This document shows, one piece after another, positions 42,019-56,006 of a DNA stretch of 64,000 nt. Each line of letters begins with the position of its first letter. The first letter of the stretch is position 1. The translations under genes were made by a program, and so were the position numbers. The notes under the pieces are model-generated. The model did no database searches and had not been told where the DNA came from. It saw only the letters and a program-made list of their open reading frames with translations. The stretch is from Synechococcaceae cyanobacterium (lineage in GTDB: Bacteria; Cyanobacteriota; Cyanobacteriia; PCC-6307; Cyanobiaceae), in assembly GCA_947378425.1 (NCBI GenBank), contig CANCJV010000006.1, forward strand, positions 49,170 through 113,169, read 5' to 3'.

Positions 42019-45000
42019 TCAGTCGTCGTCGTAGTCCGCGACGCCGAGGGACTCGTAGGTGGGCCGACTGGGCGTGCTGCGCCTGGGATTGACGTCCTGC
42101 ATCAGATCGACTTCCTCGCCGCTGTCGGTGTAGACGGCAATGTCGAGGCCGAGGGACTGGAGCTCGCGCATCAGCACCTTGAACGACTCCGGCGTACCGG
42201 GACGGGGAATCGGCTTGCCCTTGACGATGGCGTTGAGAGCCTCGTTGCGGCCCTGCATGTCGTCGGATTTGACGGTGAGCAGTTCCTGCAGGGTGTAGGC
42301 AGCGCCGTAGGCCTCCAGGGCCCACACCTCCATCTCTCCGAGCCGCTGGCCGCCCTGCTGGGCCTTGCCGCCCAGGGGCTGCTGGGTGACCAGGGAGTAG
42401 GGGCCGGTGGAGCGGGCGTGGATCTTGTCATCCACCAGGTGGACCAGTTTGAGGATGTGGGCATAGCCCACGGTGACCGGCTGGTCGAAGGGTTCGCCGG
42501 TGCGGCCATCAATCAGCTGGATCTTGCCGGGATGCTCGGGGTCATAGACCCAGGCCTTGCCAGGCAGTTTGGCTGCTTCTTCGAGGTAGGCCTGGACGGT
42601 CTGCTTCGATTTCTCGGCGCCGTACATCTCATCGAAGGGCACCACCTTGACGCGGCAATTGAGATGGGACGAGGCCCAGCCCATCAGGCATTCGAACACC
42701 TGGCCGACGTTCATCCGGCTCGGTACCCCCAGGGGGTTGAGCACGATGTCGATCGGCGAGCCATCGGGCAGATAGGGCATGTCCTCCCGGGGCAGGATGC
42801 GGCTGATGATGCCCTTGTTGCCGTGGCGGCCAGCCATCTTGTCGCCCACCTGGATCTTGCGGCGCTGGGCCACGTACACCCGCACCACCATGTTGGCGCC
42901 GGGTGGCAGCTCGTCACCCTGTTCGCGGGTGTAGATGCGCACATCCACCACCCGGCCCCGCTCGGTGCTGGGCACCCGCAGGGAGTTGTCGCGAACATCA
43001 CGGGCCTTTTCGCCGAAGATGGCGCGCAGCAGCTTCTCTTCAGGTGGCTGGTCGGACTCACCCTTGGGTGTCACCTTGCCGACCAGGATGTCCCCGGATT
43101 CGACATAAGCACCGATGCGGATAATGCCCATCTCATCGAGGTTGCCAAGGCTTTCTTCGGCAACGTTGGGAATCTCGCGCGTGATCTCCTCGGGGCCGAG
43201 CTTAGTCTGGCGGGCTTCGATCTCGTACTTCTCGATGTGCACCGAGGTGTAGAGATCTTCTTGCACCAGGCGATCGCTGACAAGAATAGCATCCTCGTAA
43301 TTATAGCCTTCCCATGGCATGTAGGCGATCAGCACATTCTGACCCAGGGCGATTTCGCCACCTTCGCAGGCGGAGCCATCCGCCAGCACCTGGCCGGCGA
43401 TCACCGAGTCGCCCTGGCTGACGATCGGTCGCTGGTTCAGGCAGGTGTCCTGGTTCGAGCGTTGATACTTCTGCATGAAGTGGGTGTGCTCGATGCCCTG
43501 GTCGTCGCGGATGACGATGGCGGTGGCATCGACGAACACCACCTCGCCGTTGACGCGGGTGATCGGCACCATGCCGGAGTCGCGGGCCACCTGGGTTTCC
43601 AGACCCGTACCCACCAGAGGCCGCTCGGGTCGCAGCAGGGGCACAGCCTGCCGCTGCATGTTCGAGCCCATCAGGGCGCGGTTGGCGTCGTCGTGCTCCA
43701 GGAAGGGGATCAGGGAGGTGGCGACCGAGATCACCTGCACCGGTGAGAGCTGGACGTAATCCACCTGCTCGGGAGGCACTTTTTCGAAGTCCTGGCGGTA
43801 GCGCACCGGCACCAGGTCCACGGTGATGTGGCCCTCGGCATCGGTGGGCACGTCACCCGGAGCAACGCGGCATTCATCCTCCAGGTCGGCGGAAAGATAA
43901 ATGGGATTGCCCTTCTTATGGACAATGCCTCCCTCGACTTTCCAGAAGGGGGTTTCGATGAAGCCGTACTCGTTGACCCGGGCATGGGTGGCGAGGGAGC
44001 CGATCAGGCCGGCGTTCGGCCCTTCCGGCGTTTCGATCGGACAGATGCGGCCGTAGTGGGAGGGGTGGATGTCGCGCACGGCAAAACCCGCCCGCTCCCG
44101 GGTGAGGCCACCGGGACCGAGGGCGCTGATCCGGCGCTTGTGGGTGAGCTCGGCCAGAGGATTGGTCTGGTCCATGAACTGGCTCAGCTGGCTGGAGCCG
44201 AAGAACTCCTTGATCGCCGCCACCAGGGGCTTGGGATTCACCAACTGCGCCGGGGTGAGGGATTCGGTCTCGCCGACCGTCATCCGCTCCTTGATGATCC
44301 GCTCGAGCCGGTTGAGGCCGACGCGCACCTGGTTCTGCAGCAGCTCACCGACGGAGCGGACGCGACGGTTGCCGAGGTGGTCGATGTCATCGAGGCTGGC
44401 GCCACCGACATCGAGCTCAAGATTGATCAGGTAATCGATCGTCGACAGCACATCCTCAGGCGTGAGCGTGCGGGTGGCATCAGGGATCGTGAGCCGCAGC
44501 TTCTTGTTGATCTTGTAGCGGCCCACCCGGCCGAGGTCGTAGCGCTTGGGATCGAAGAAGCGGCTGTGCAGCAGCTGCTGACCACCACTGACCGAAGGGG
44601 GCTCACCCGGACGCAACTTCTTGTAGAGCTCCAGCAGGGCCTGATCTTCCGAGGCAATGCCCTCATCGTTGGCCGCTTCGATCGACTTCTGGTAGTACTC
44701 GGGGTGCCGCAGCTTGTCGAGCACGTCGTTGTCGGACAAGCCGATGGCCCGCATCAGCACATGGGCGTTGATCTTGCGGGTTTTGTCAACCCGGACATGC
44801 AGCAGATCGTTCTTGTCAGTTTCAAACTTCAGCCAGGCTCCCCGGTTTGGGATCACGCTGGCATTGAACGTCTTGCGGCCGTTCTTGTCCTGTTCGTCCT
44901 TGAAATAAACGCCGGGCGAACGCACAATCTGGTTGACGATCACCCGCTCAGCACCGTTGATGATGAAGGTGCCGCGCTCGGTCATCAGCGGCAGCTCGCC

Positions 45001-45309
45001 GATGAACACCTCCTGCTCCTTGATTTCGCCGGTCTCCTTGTTGACCAGGCGGCAGGTGACATACATCTGCGAAGCGAAGGTCGCATCGCGACGCTTGGCC
45101 TCTTCGACATCGTGGCGGGGGCGCTTCAGCCGGTACTCGCTGCCGATGAAGTGGAGCTCGAGCTTGCCGGTGTAATCGGTGATCGGCGAGAAGCTCTCGA
45201 GCTCCTCAATGAGCCCCTTCTCCAGGAACCATTTGAAGCTGGCCCGTTGCACCTCCACCAGATCGGGCAGGTAGGTGACGGTCTTGGCGACCTGGATCGC
45301 GCTGCTCAT
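42019..45309 (-). CDS. rpoB: DNA-directed RNA polymerase subunit beta
   Basis: [76 protein letters not shown]. Confidence 0.98.
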   Translation of the reverse strand: MSSAIQVAKTVTYLPDLVEVQRASFKWFLEKGLIEELESFSPITDYTGKLELHFIGSEYRLKRPRHDVEEAKRRDATFASQMYVTCRLVNKETGEIKEQEVFIGELPLMTERGTFIINGAERVIVNQIVRSPGVYFKDEQDKNGRKTFNASVIPNRGAWLKFETDKNDLLHVRVDKTRKINAHVLMRAIGLSDNDVLDKLRHPEYYQKSIEAANDEGIASEDQALLELYKKLRPGEPPSVSGGQQLLHSRFFDPKRYDLGRVGRYKINKKLRLTIPDATRTLTPEDVLSTIDYLINLELDVGGASLDDIDHLGNRRVRSVGELLQNQVRVGLNRLERIIKERMTVGETESLTPAQLVNPKPLVAAIKEFFGSSQLSQFMDQTNPLAELTHKRRISALGPGGLTRERAGFAVRDIHPSHYGRICPIETPEGPNAGLIGSLATHARVNEYGFIETPFWKVEGGIVHKKGNPIYLSADLEDECRVAPGDVPTDAEGHITVDLVPVRYRQDFEKVPPEQVDYVQLSPVQVISVATSLIPFLEHDDANRALMGSNMQRQAVPLLRPERPLVGTGLETQVARDSGMVPITRVNGEVVFVDATAIVIRDDQGIEHTHFMQKYQRSNQDTCLNQRPIVSQGDSVIAGQVLADGSACEGGEIALGQNVLIAYMPWEGYNYEDAILVSDRLVQEDLYTSVHIEKYEIEARQTKLGPEEITREIPNVAEESLGNLDEMGIIRIGAYVESGDILVGKVTPKGESDQPPEEKLLRAIFGEKARDVRDNSLRVPSTERGRVVDVRIYTREQGDELPPGANMVVRVYVAQRRKIQVGDKMAGRHGNKGIISRILPREDMPYLPDGSPIDIVLNPLGVPSRMNVGQVFECLMGWASSHLNCRVKVVPFDEMYGAEKSKQTVQAYLEEAAKLPGKAWVYDPEHPGKIQLIDGRTGEPFDQPVTVGYAHILKLVHLVDDKIHARSTGPYSLVTQQPLGGKAQQGGQRLGEMEVWALEAYGAAYTLQELLTVKSDDMQGRNEALNAIVKGKPIPRPGTPESFKVLMRELQSLGLDIAVYTDSGEEVDLMQDVNPRRSTPSRPTYESLGVADYDDD

Positions 45310-45523
45310 GCGGTGAACCTGCGGGACGGATGGACGGGGCCTGGAGCGGAGGTCGACCGGCGGGGCCGGCATCGGGGCTGGATGCGGTGGGTGTCCGGCA
45401 GCCAGCGCTGGTCATGCGAAGAGGCGCATCAGCCCCGGCCAAATCTCCTGACTGGCAGGGGATGAGGGTGGGGTGGTGCGCCTATCGGACTCGCCGCGAA
45501 GGGAGCATGGTCATGACAAACAA

Positions 45524-45576
45524 CCACCCTGCTGCTTCACCTGACAGGGTCGCTGTCAGACAAGATGGCAGGGTGG
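45524..45576. promoter_or_regulatory. nested inverted repeat upstream of rpoB (9-bp outer and 7-bp inner stems)
   Basis: ccaccctgc...ctgacag-ggtcg-ctgtcag...gcagggtgg; both arms perfectly complementary, in the tatD-rpoB spacer. Confidence 0.5.
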
Positions 45577-45667
45577 CTGCCGTGGGTTGGAAAGGCAGGG
45601 ATGCTGCCGTGATCGACGGTGCCGTAATCGACAAAGGGAGCGGTTCCGCTTCCAGGCCAATGAAACA

Positions 45668-46681
45668 TCATACAAGGTCACCCGGCAGCCGGAAGAGCTT
45701 CTGGGCATTGGCCGTGCTCGTCCGAGCCACCTGCTCGAGACTTTCCCCCCGCAGACCGGCGACCCGCTCGGCGACGCTGAGCACATAGGCCGGTTCGTTG
45801 CGCTTGCCGCGGCGGGGCACCGGCGCCAGGAAGGGGCAGTCCGTTTCCACCAGGTAGCGATCGGCGGGCACCTGGCGGGCGCACTGGTGGGTGTCCTCGG
45901 CCTTGGTGAACGTGACGGTGCCACTGAAGCTGATGAACATTCCCAGCTCCAGGAAGGCCTCCATCTCAGCCGGCGTCCCCCCCCAGCAGTGCATCACCCC
46001 CGTGGGACAGCGGCCGGCGGCGGCCCGGGAGCGCAGCTCGACCAGCATCGGCTCGGCCGCATCCCGGCAGTGGATGATCACCGGCAGATTCAGCTCCACG
46101 GCCAGATCCAGCTGGGGGCGCAGCATCTGCAGCTGCTCCTCGAGATTGCTCTGGCGGAACAGATCCAGGCCCAGTTCCCCGATCGCCACGACCCGATCAT
46201 CGGCCCGGGCGGCCTGGCGCAGCACGGCCTGGGTGTCGCTTTGCCAATGACCGGTATCGAGCGGATGGACCCCGACCGCATAACGCAGCTCCGGGAAGCG
46301 ATCGGCCAGGGCTCGGATCGCCGGAATTTCAGCCGGCTCGACGCAGGCGTGCACCAGGGCCCGCACGCCGGCCTGACGCCAGCGATCCCGGACCGCGTCG
46401 AGGTCCTCGTCGAAATTGCGGAAGACGATGTGGCAGTGACTGTCCACCAGAGGAGGAAGCCCCTGACTCTCGGCTGCAGGCGCCGCCTCGGACAGGCTCG
46501 AAAGGGCGTCGGCCGGAGCTCTGTCAGGCAGGGATGTCAAGGGATCGGGAGCGGTTCGCGAGGAGAGCGAGGCAGTGCTGGCAATGGCGAGCGGGCTGGG
46601 CGCTGCGGGCCCAGCCGCTGGAGAGGGCGCGGCCGGCGCGGTGAACGGCGGCTCAGGGGATGTCGCGATCGTGACGCTCAT
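45668..46681 (-). CDS. tatD: TatD family metal-dependent hydrolase
   Basis: LVDSHCHIVF, GVHPLDTGHW, AIGELGLDLF, VIIHCRDA, GVMHCWGG, YLVETDCPFLAPVPRRGKRNEPAYV. Confidence 0.95.
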   Translation of the reverse strand: MSVTIATSPEPPFTAPAAPSPAAGPAAPSPLAIASTASLSSRTAPDPLTSLPDRAPADALSSLSEAAPAAESQGLPPLVDSHCHIVFRNFDEDLDAVRDRWRQAGVRALVHACVEPAEIPAIRALADRFPELRYAVGVHPLDTGHWQSDTQAVLRQAARADDRVVAIGELGLDLFRQSNLEEQLQMLRPQLDLAVELNLPVIIHCRDAAEPMLVELRSRAAAGRCPTGVMHCWGGTPAEMEAFLELGMFISFSGTVTFTKAEDTHQCARQVPADRYLVETDCPFLAPVPRRGKRNEPAYVLSVAERVAGLRGESLEQVARTSTANAQKLFRLPGDLV

Positions 46682-47080
46682 CGAATCGCCAGGCGCTTCC
46701 GGAATGCTCGGCCATTGTGACCAATCCGCTGGGCGGCAGGGCCCGGAGCCGGAGCAGGGGCGGCCGGTACGGCGAGGCAGCTGGCCAGCTGGGCTGCGCT
46801 CAGGGGCTGAGACCCTGGCACTGGCTCAAGGGGACCGATCCGGGCTGCGAACGCCCTGGCCCTTCATGAAGTCGATTCAGCTCTCCAGGAACCAGGCCGA
46901 ACGGCTGGACTGCGAATGGTGTCGCTGGCGGGGGAGCAAGGCCTGGGACCATCCATCAACGCCCGGGACCCACCATCGCGGGCCCCATGATTCAGCCCCG
47001 ACAGTCACGCCATGGCCATCAACCGCAAGGATTTGCCCCTGCCTGGCGATCACAATTCGTGCTCAGGTCCGGCTCAGAAG

Positions 47081-47122
47081 CCAAAAGCGTCACAACGGGC
47101 TGAAGCCTGCCCGTTGCGACGC
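47081..47122 (-). terminator. predicted intrinsic terminator downstream of rpsT
   Basis: 14-position stem with one mismatch (gcgtcacaacgggc / gcccgttgcgacgc), 8-nt loop, followed on the minus strand by TTTTGG. Confidence 0.7.
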
Positions 47123-47222
47123 TCCCTTCATGCTGCTTCCTGCCTGATGGACCTCCCACTGCTCAAGTCCGGCTTCGTTGCAGGCTTGCGCGTCCGTCGC
47201 TCCAGGCTTCCAGCCGGGTGAC

Positions 47223-48989
<1,767 letters not shown>

Positions 48990-49004
48990 GGCCCCAGTCA
49001 GCTC

Positions 49005-50786
49005 CTAAGGGGGCGCGCTGGGAGGGCGCAGCGGCTGCAGCAGCAGGGCATCGAGGCGTTCGAGCAGCACCCGCAGCATGGTCCGCTGGGAGGGGCGGCC
49101 ATAGGGCTCGTAGCCGGCGGGGCGCCGCCAGGCCACCTCGGCGGGATCCACCGCCGCCAGGGGCAATTGTTGGGGCCAGGCCAGGGCGATGGCCGTCGCC
49201 AGCCCCTGTCCCACCGAGATGTTCAGTTCGATGATGCGACCCGCCCCCTCGCCGAGGCCGCCATAGCCCGCGGCCGGACCGAGCACGGCGAGATTGGCCA
49301 GCTCCCGCGGCAGGGTGTGGCGATAGCCGAAGTTGAAGGTGGGACGGGCGGGGGGCACAAAGCGGGAGAGGCCGCCGCGGAAATCGAGGGGATAGGTGAA
49401 GGTGCCGAGAGCCGCCGCCGCCGGCACGCCGCCCCGGGCCATCAGCGGCGCGCTCAGGGACTGCAGGGGATGGGCGATCTCATCGGCGGAGCGGATGTAG
49501 AGCTCCGGCATCCAGACGACCCGACTGGCGCCGAGGCGGCGGAAGAAGCGCGTCACCGCGATCGCCGCGGTCTGCATCCAGGGCAGGGGCCGGCCATGGC
49601 CCGCCAGCACGAGCCGATTCTGGCCGGCATCGTTGTGGAAGATCAGGGCGTTGAAACTCAGCCGTCCCGGCAGGAGGGCGATGTTGGCCGGATCCAGCCG
49701 AATGCTCCAGCGGGCCGAGCGGGGCTGGATGCCGCTCTGGCCGTGGAAGGCGATCGCAAAGACCGGGCTCTGCTGGTCGGCACTGTCGACCGTGGCCCCA
49801 TAGGCCAGCAGGGGCCGGCCGAGGGGATCGAGCAGATCCGCCAGCAGTTGATGCCGTCCAGCCCGACCCCGGTACTCGGGCCAGAGGGCCAGCCAGCGCT
49901 GGGCTTCATCGTCCTGGGGATCCAGGATGCGGTCGGTGAGGCTGGCCTCGGCTTCGCGCACCGCCTCCAGCGGCAGCCCGTACACCTCGAACACCCAGCC
50001 CAGGGCAATGCTGTCGCGGGTGAGCCCCGGCGGGCCCAGGCCGGAGATGAAGGGCACGCCGGCCTGATGGGCCAGGTCAGCGCCGAGGCTGGCATCGACG
50101 AAATAAGCCGCGCCGAGGCTGCCGTAGCGGGCCGATTCCAGGCTGCACAGCCGCTGCCGCTCCAGGGTGGCGCCGCTCAGCCGGGCATCCGGCAGCACCG
50201 TGATCCCCGCGGCCTTGAGGGCCCGGGCCAAGGCCAGGGCCGCCCGCCGCGGATCGACCGCGATCACCCGCACCCCGGTCAGCTTCAGGAAGCGGCGATA
50301 GAGCGCCGAGGAGGGGGCGAACAGGGGATGACCTGAGCGCAGATCCGCCGGCACCTGGTTGCGATCGAGATAGGCCAGACCCGAGCGGCTGATCGTGCCG
50401 CCGATCGGGGCATCGAGGGCGTCGTTGTGCAGCAGGGCGATGCGGGGATGGCGCACGCCCGCGAGATCATGCAGTTGGCGCTGCAGCTCCAGGGCCGTCA
50501 TCACCCCGGCGGGCTCATCCCCGACCACGATCACATCAAAGCGGCGCTGTCCCTGGTGCCGGCAGCGAGGCAGGGGTGGAGACGAAGGCTGGCGGCTGCG
50601 GGCCAGGCCGAGGCTCCGCACCAGCTGCTGGCGCCAGGGCGGCACCCCCAGAAGCAGGGCCGGCGTCCCTGCGGCCGCCAGAGCCAGCAGGAGCAGCAGT
50701 CCCCTGCGGCGGCGGCGCTGGGGGGGAGGGGGAGCCTCGTTCACCGCAGAGGAAAGAGCAGGGCCACGATGCCAGGATCGTGTCAT
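49005..50786 (-). CDS. FAD-dependent oxidoreductase with N-terminal membrane/signal segment (alternative GTG start 50744)
   Basis: RFDVIVVGDEPAGVMTALELQRQL dinucleotide-binding fold, GGTISRSGLAYLDR, DASLGADLAHQAG; N-terminal RRRRRGLLLLLALAAAGTPALLLG. Confidence 0.75.
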   Translation of the reverse strand: MTRSWHRGPALSSAVNEAPPPPQRRRRRGLLLLLALAAAGTPALLLGVPPWRQQLVRSLGLARSRQPSSPPLPRCRHQGQRRFDVIVVGDEPAGVMTALELQRQLHDLAGVRHPRIALLHNDALDAPIGGTISRSGLAYLDRNQVPADLRSGHPLFAPSSALYRRFLKLTGVRVIAVDPRRAALALARALKAAGITVLPDARLSGATLERQRLCSLESARYGSLGAAYFVDASLGADLAHQAGVPFISGLGPPGLTRDSIALGWVFEVYGLPLEAVREAEASLTDRILDPQDDEAQRWLALWPEYRGRAGRHQLLADLLDPLGRPLLAYGATVDSADQQSPVFAIAFHGQSGIQPRSARWSIRLDPANIALLPGRLSFNALIFHNDAGQNRLVLAGHGRPLPWMQTAAIAVTRFFRRLGASRVVWMPELYIRSADEIAHPLQSLSAPLMARGGVPAAAALGTFTYPLDFRGGLSRFVPPARPTFNFGYRHTLPRELANLAVLGPAAGYGGLGEGAGRIIELNISVGQGLATAIALAWPQQLPLAAVDPAEVAWRRPAGYEPYGRPSQRTMLRVLLERLDALLLQPLRPPSAPP

Positions 50787-52077
50787 GGGCCCAACCCGCC
50801 GCCGCCGTGGACGATCAGCGCTGCACCCACCGGCCCTGCGGCGCCACCCGTGCAGATCGGGTGCATCCGTCCTGGCCCTGCTGCTGGGCCTGATGCCGGG
50901 GGCGCTGTTGGCGGGCCTGCTGCCATCACCCCCCGCCAGGGCCCAGACCCCGATGACGGCCCTCGCCGGCCCGGCACCCCCCTCGCCGCCGCTGGGGGTC
51001 TGGCTGACCACGGTGGACAGTCGAGTGCTGTTCGATCCGCTGGAGCGCAGCCGAGCGGTGTCCTTCCTCGTGGCCCATGGCTTTCGCCGGGCGGTCGTGC
51101 CGATCTACAGCGGCGGCTGGATCTACGGCCTGTTGGCGGCGGATCACAACCGGCTGGGGCTGAGGCCCGATCCGCTGCTCAGCGAGCCGGATGCGGTGGG
51201 GGCCACGGTGGCGGCCCTGCGCGCCCAGGGCCTGGAGGCGGTGGGCTGGCTGGAGTTCGGCCTGATGGCCCCCCGCGACGGAGCCTGGCTGCAGGGCCGC
51301 GAAGCGCTGCTGCTGCAGGATCGCAACGGCAGCACAATCTGGCGCGAGTCGCCATCGTTGGAGCGGGTCTGGCTGAATCCAAGCCAACCGGACGTGCGCC
51401 GGTTTCTGGTGGATCTGGTGGTGGACAGCTGCCGCCGCTATCGCTTCGACGCCATCCAGTTCGACGATCACCTGGGCTTTCCGGCGGCGTTCGGCTACGA
51501 CCCCAGAACCCTGGCCCTCTGGCGCCGCACCCCGGCCGGGACCCAGAAACCCCTCCCGGACGAAAACGACCCGGACTGGATCCGCTGGCGGGCCGATCAG
51601 GTCACCGAGCTGCTGGCCGCCATCCGCGAGGCGATGCGGCGGCAGTGCCCCACGGTGCGCCTGTCGGTGGCGCCCAATCCCCAGGACTTCTCACTGCACA
51701 GCTACCTGGCCGATTGGTCGAACTGGGTGGAGAGGGGCTTGGTCGACGAGGTGGTGGTGCAGATCTACCGCGCTGATGCTGAAGCCGTGGCCCGGGAGCT
51801 GGCCAGCCCCAGCCTGGCGAAGGCTGCCGCCCGGGTGCCGCTGCGCATCGGCCTGCTGGCAGGGCTGCGCCAGCAGCCCAAGGATCCAGCCATCCTGCAG
51901 CAGGAACTGGCCCTGCTCAGGAAGGCGGGCGTGGCCGGCATCGACCTCTTCTTCTACGAGTCGGCGCGGCAGCACTTCCCAGCCGCCGCCACTGCACCCA
52001 GCGGCCTCAGCGCTTCACCAGCTCCCGCACCCCAGGCAGCCCGTCCACCATCTCCCCCACCAGCACCTGGTCCGTGA
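50785..52077 (+). CDS. secreted glycoside hydrolase-like protein (GHL10/DUF187-like)
   Basis: [88 protein letters not shown]-terminal hydrophobic segment. Confidence 0.8.
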   Translation: MGPTRRRRGRSALHPPALRRHPCRSGASVLALLLGLMPGALLAGLLPSPPARAQTPMTALAGPAPPSPPLGVWLTTVDSRVLFDPLERSRAVSFLVAHGFRRAVVPIYSGGWIYGLLAADHNRLGLRPDPLLSEPDAVGATVAALRAQGLEAVGWLEFGLMAPRDGAWLQGREALLLQDRNGSTIWRESPSLERVWLNPSQPDVRRFLVDLVVDSCRRYRFDAIQFDDHLGFPAAFGYDPRTLALWRRTPAGTQKPLPDENDPDWIRWRADQVTELLAAIREAMRRQCPTVRLSVAPNPQDFSLHSYLADWSNWVERGLVDEVVVQIYRADAEAVARELASPSLAKAAARVPLRIGLLAGLRQQPKDPAILQQELALLRKAGVAGIDLFFYESARQHFPAAATAPSGLSASPAPAPQAARPPSPPPAPGP

Positions 52078-52720
52078 GATTCACGAACAGGCCGTTCTCC
52101 AGCACCCCCGGCAGATTGTTGATCTCCTTCTCCAGGGTCTGTGGATCGCTGATGCCGCCGGCGAACTTCACATCCAGCACCAGGTTGCCCTGATCGGTCA
52201 CCACCGGGCCTGCCTTGCGCACGGCCATGCGCAGCTCGGCCTGACCGCCCATCTCGCCCAGCTGGCCCTGCACCTGGCGCCAGGCGCCGGGGAGCACCTC
52301 CACCGGCAGCAAAAAGCCCAGATTCAGGGTATCCACCAGCTTGCTGGCATCCACCACCACCACGAAGCGCGCGGCGCGCCGCGCCACCAGCTTCTCCTGC
52401 ACGTGACAGGCACCGCCGCCTTTGATCAACTGGAAGGAGGGGTCCACTTCATCGGCCCCGTCGATCGCCAGGTCGATGTGGCTGATGGCGTTGAGGCTCC
52501 TGAGCGGAATGCCCAGCTCGGCGGCGAGCACCTCCCCCTGAAACGAGGTGGTCACGCCGGTGATGTCCCGGAGCTCGCCGCGTTCGAGCATGGCGCCGAG
52601 ACCCTGAATCATCAGGGCGGCGGTGGAGCCGGAACCCAGACCCACCACCATGCCGTCCTGGATCTGCTCCACGGCCGCCGCCGCCACAGCCTGCTTCATG
52701 CGGTCCTGCAGATCGGCCAT
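52007..52720 (-). CDS. rpiA: ribose-5-phosphate isomerase A
   Basis: [53 protein letters not shown]. Confidence 0.96.
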   Translation of the reverse strand: MADLQDRMKQAVAAAAVEQIQDGMVVGLGSGSTAALMIQGLGAMLERGELRDITGVTTSFQGEVLAAELGIPLRSLNAISHIDLAIDGADEVDPSFQLIKGGGACHVQEKLVARRAARFVVVVDASKLVDTLNLGFLLPVEVLPGAWRQVQGQLGEMGGQAELRMAVRKAGPVVTDQGNLVLDVKFAGGISDPQTLEKEINNLPGVLENGLFVNLTDQVLVGEMVDGLPGVRELVKR

Positions 52721-52769
52721 GCCAACGACGTTCGGTGGTGGCTGACGGTAGCAAGCGTGGCGGCGGCGC

Positions 52770-54913
<2,144 letters not shown>

Positions 54914-54993
54914 CCTGGTTCGCCGTGCTGCCGCCGGCGGGATTCTGTTCCGGCCCGAGCGGCCTAAGTTGCCCGCAGTGATTGCCGCCGGCC

Positions 54994-55290
54994 ATGCCGT
55001 CCATTCCCCCCGGCGCGCGTCAGCGCTGCAGCCTCTGCCAGGTGGAGATCCAGGGAATGGTGGGGGGCAAGGACCTGGTGCACTTCAGCCAGGGAGCACC
55101 CGGCACCAGGGCCAAACTCTGGGCTCGGGTCTGCCAGTACCTGCGCACCCCGGAACAGTGCGGCCAGTGCCTGAACCAGGATCCGACCCTGCGTGGTCAG
55201 ATCAGCGGCAGCGACTACTACGCCGAAGCCCCCATCCTTGATGTCGCAGCCAGCTTCAGCCAGGCGACGGAACCCGATCCCTTAGGGTGA
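54994..55290 (+). CDS. small Cys-rich conserved-looking protein
   Basis: CSLCQVEIQGMVGGKDLVHFSQGAPGTRAKLWARVCQYLRTPEQCGQCLNQD; paired CxxC motifs. Confidence 0.7.
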   Translation: MPSIPPGARQRCSLCQVEIQGMVGGKDLVHFSQGAPGTRAKLWARVCQYLRTPEQCGQCLNQDPTLRGQISGSDYYAEAPILDVAASFSQATEPDPLG

Positions 55291-55293
55291 ATC

Positions 55294-55320
55294 CGTGCCC
55301 CGCGGGCACGACCCTTTTCT
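55294..55320 (+). terminator. intrinsic terminator-like hairpin
   Basis: cgtgccc-cgc-gggcacg followed by acccttttct, starting 4 nt after a plus-strand stop. Confidence 0.65.
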
Positions 55321-55424
55321 GAGCGCGTCCATCCCCTGGGAAGGCCACCTCAGGCAGGGGCAGTTGCATGACTGCAGGTCCGGCGGGGTGAGCCCCACCC
55401 GCATCCTGAACAGCGCACGTCGCC

Positions 55425-55949
55425 TTGCCCCAGTCCCCTTCCGAAAGCTTCCAGCAAGGCGTCGCCGCCGAAACGGCATCCTCTGCCGGCCTTGACGCAG
55501 CGCTCGAGAACCTGGCCCGTGGCGTTGCCAGCGGCTCTGGTCTGTCGGTGCTCGGGATCCGGCTGCTCAGCCATCGCATCCCGCTGACGGTGCAGGTTCT
55601 GGTGCAACGGGCTGATGGAGTTGATGTGAACCTCGATGAATGCGCCCAGATCAGCGCGCCCCTCGGAGAAGCCCTGGAAGCCTCGGGTCTGCTCGCCCAG
55701 GCCTACGTGCTGGAAGTCAGCAGCCCGGGCATCGGTGACGTGCTGGCCTCCGATCGGGACTTCATCAGTTTCCGGGGTTTTCCGGTGGACGTGGTGAGCC
55801 ACGATCCTGACGTCACGCCGGGGCGCCAGGGGCTGCTGCTCGGTCGCGATGAGCGGATGGTGCTGCTCAACGTGCGCGGTCGAACGGTGCGTATTCCCCG
55901 CGAAGAGGTGTCACTTGTGCGCCTGATCTGCCCCACCGACGACTCCTGA
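55425..55949 (+). CDS. rimP: ribosome maturation factor RimP (start TTG)
   Basis: VNLDECAQISAPLGEALEASGLLAQAYVLEVSSPGIGDVL; precedes nusA. Confidence 0.9.
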   Translation: MPQSPSESFQQGVAAETASSAGLDAALENLARGVASGSGLSVLGIRLLSHRIPLTVQVLVQRADGVDVNLDECAQISAPLGEALEASGLLAQAYVLEVSSPGIGDVLASDRDFISFRGFPVDVVSHDPDVTPGRQGLLLGRDERMVLLNVRGRTVRIPREEVSLVRLICPTDDS

Positions 55950-56006
55950 ACGACGCCGGCGACAACGGCATCCCCCTGTTCCCACTCTTCTGCCCCCTGC
56001 AAATCC

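Noticed and set aside
43828-45465. 545-aa plus-strand ORF
   Set aside because: Antisense shadow of rpoB.
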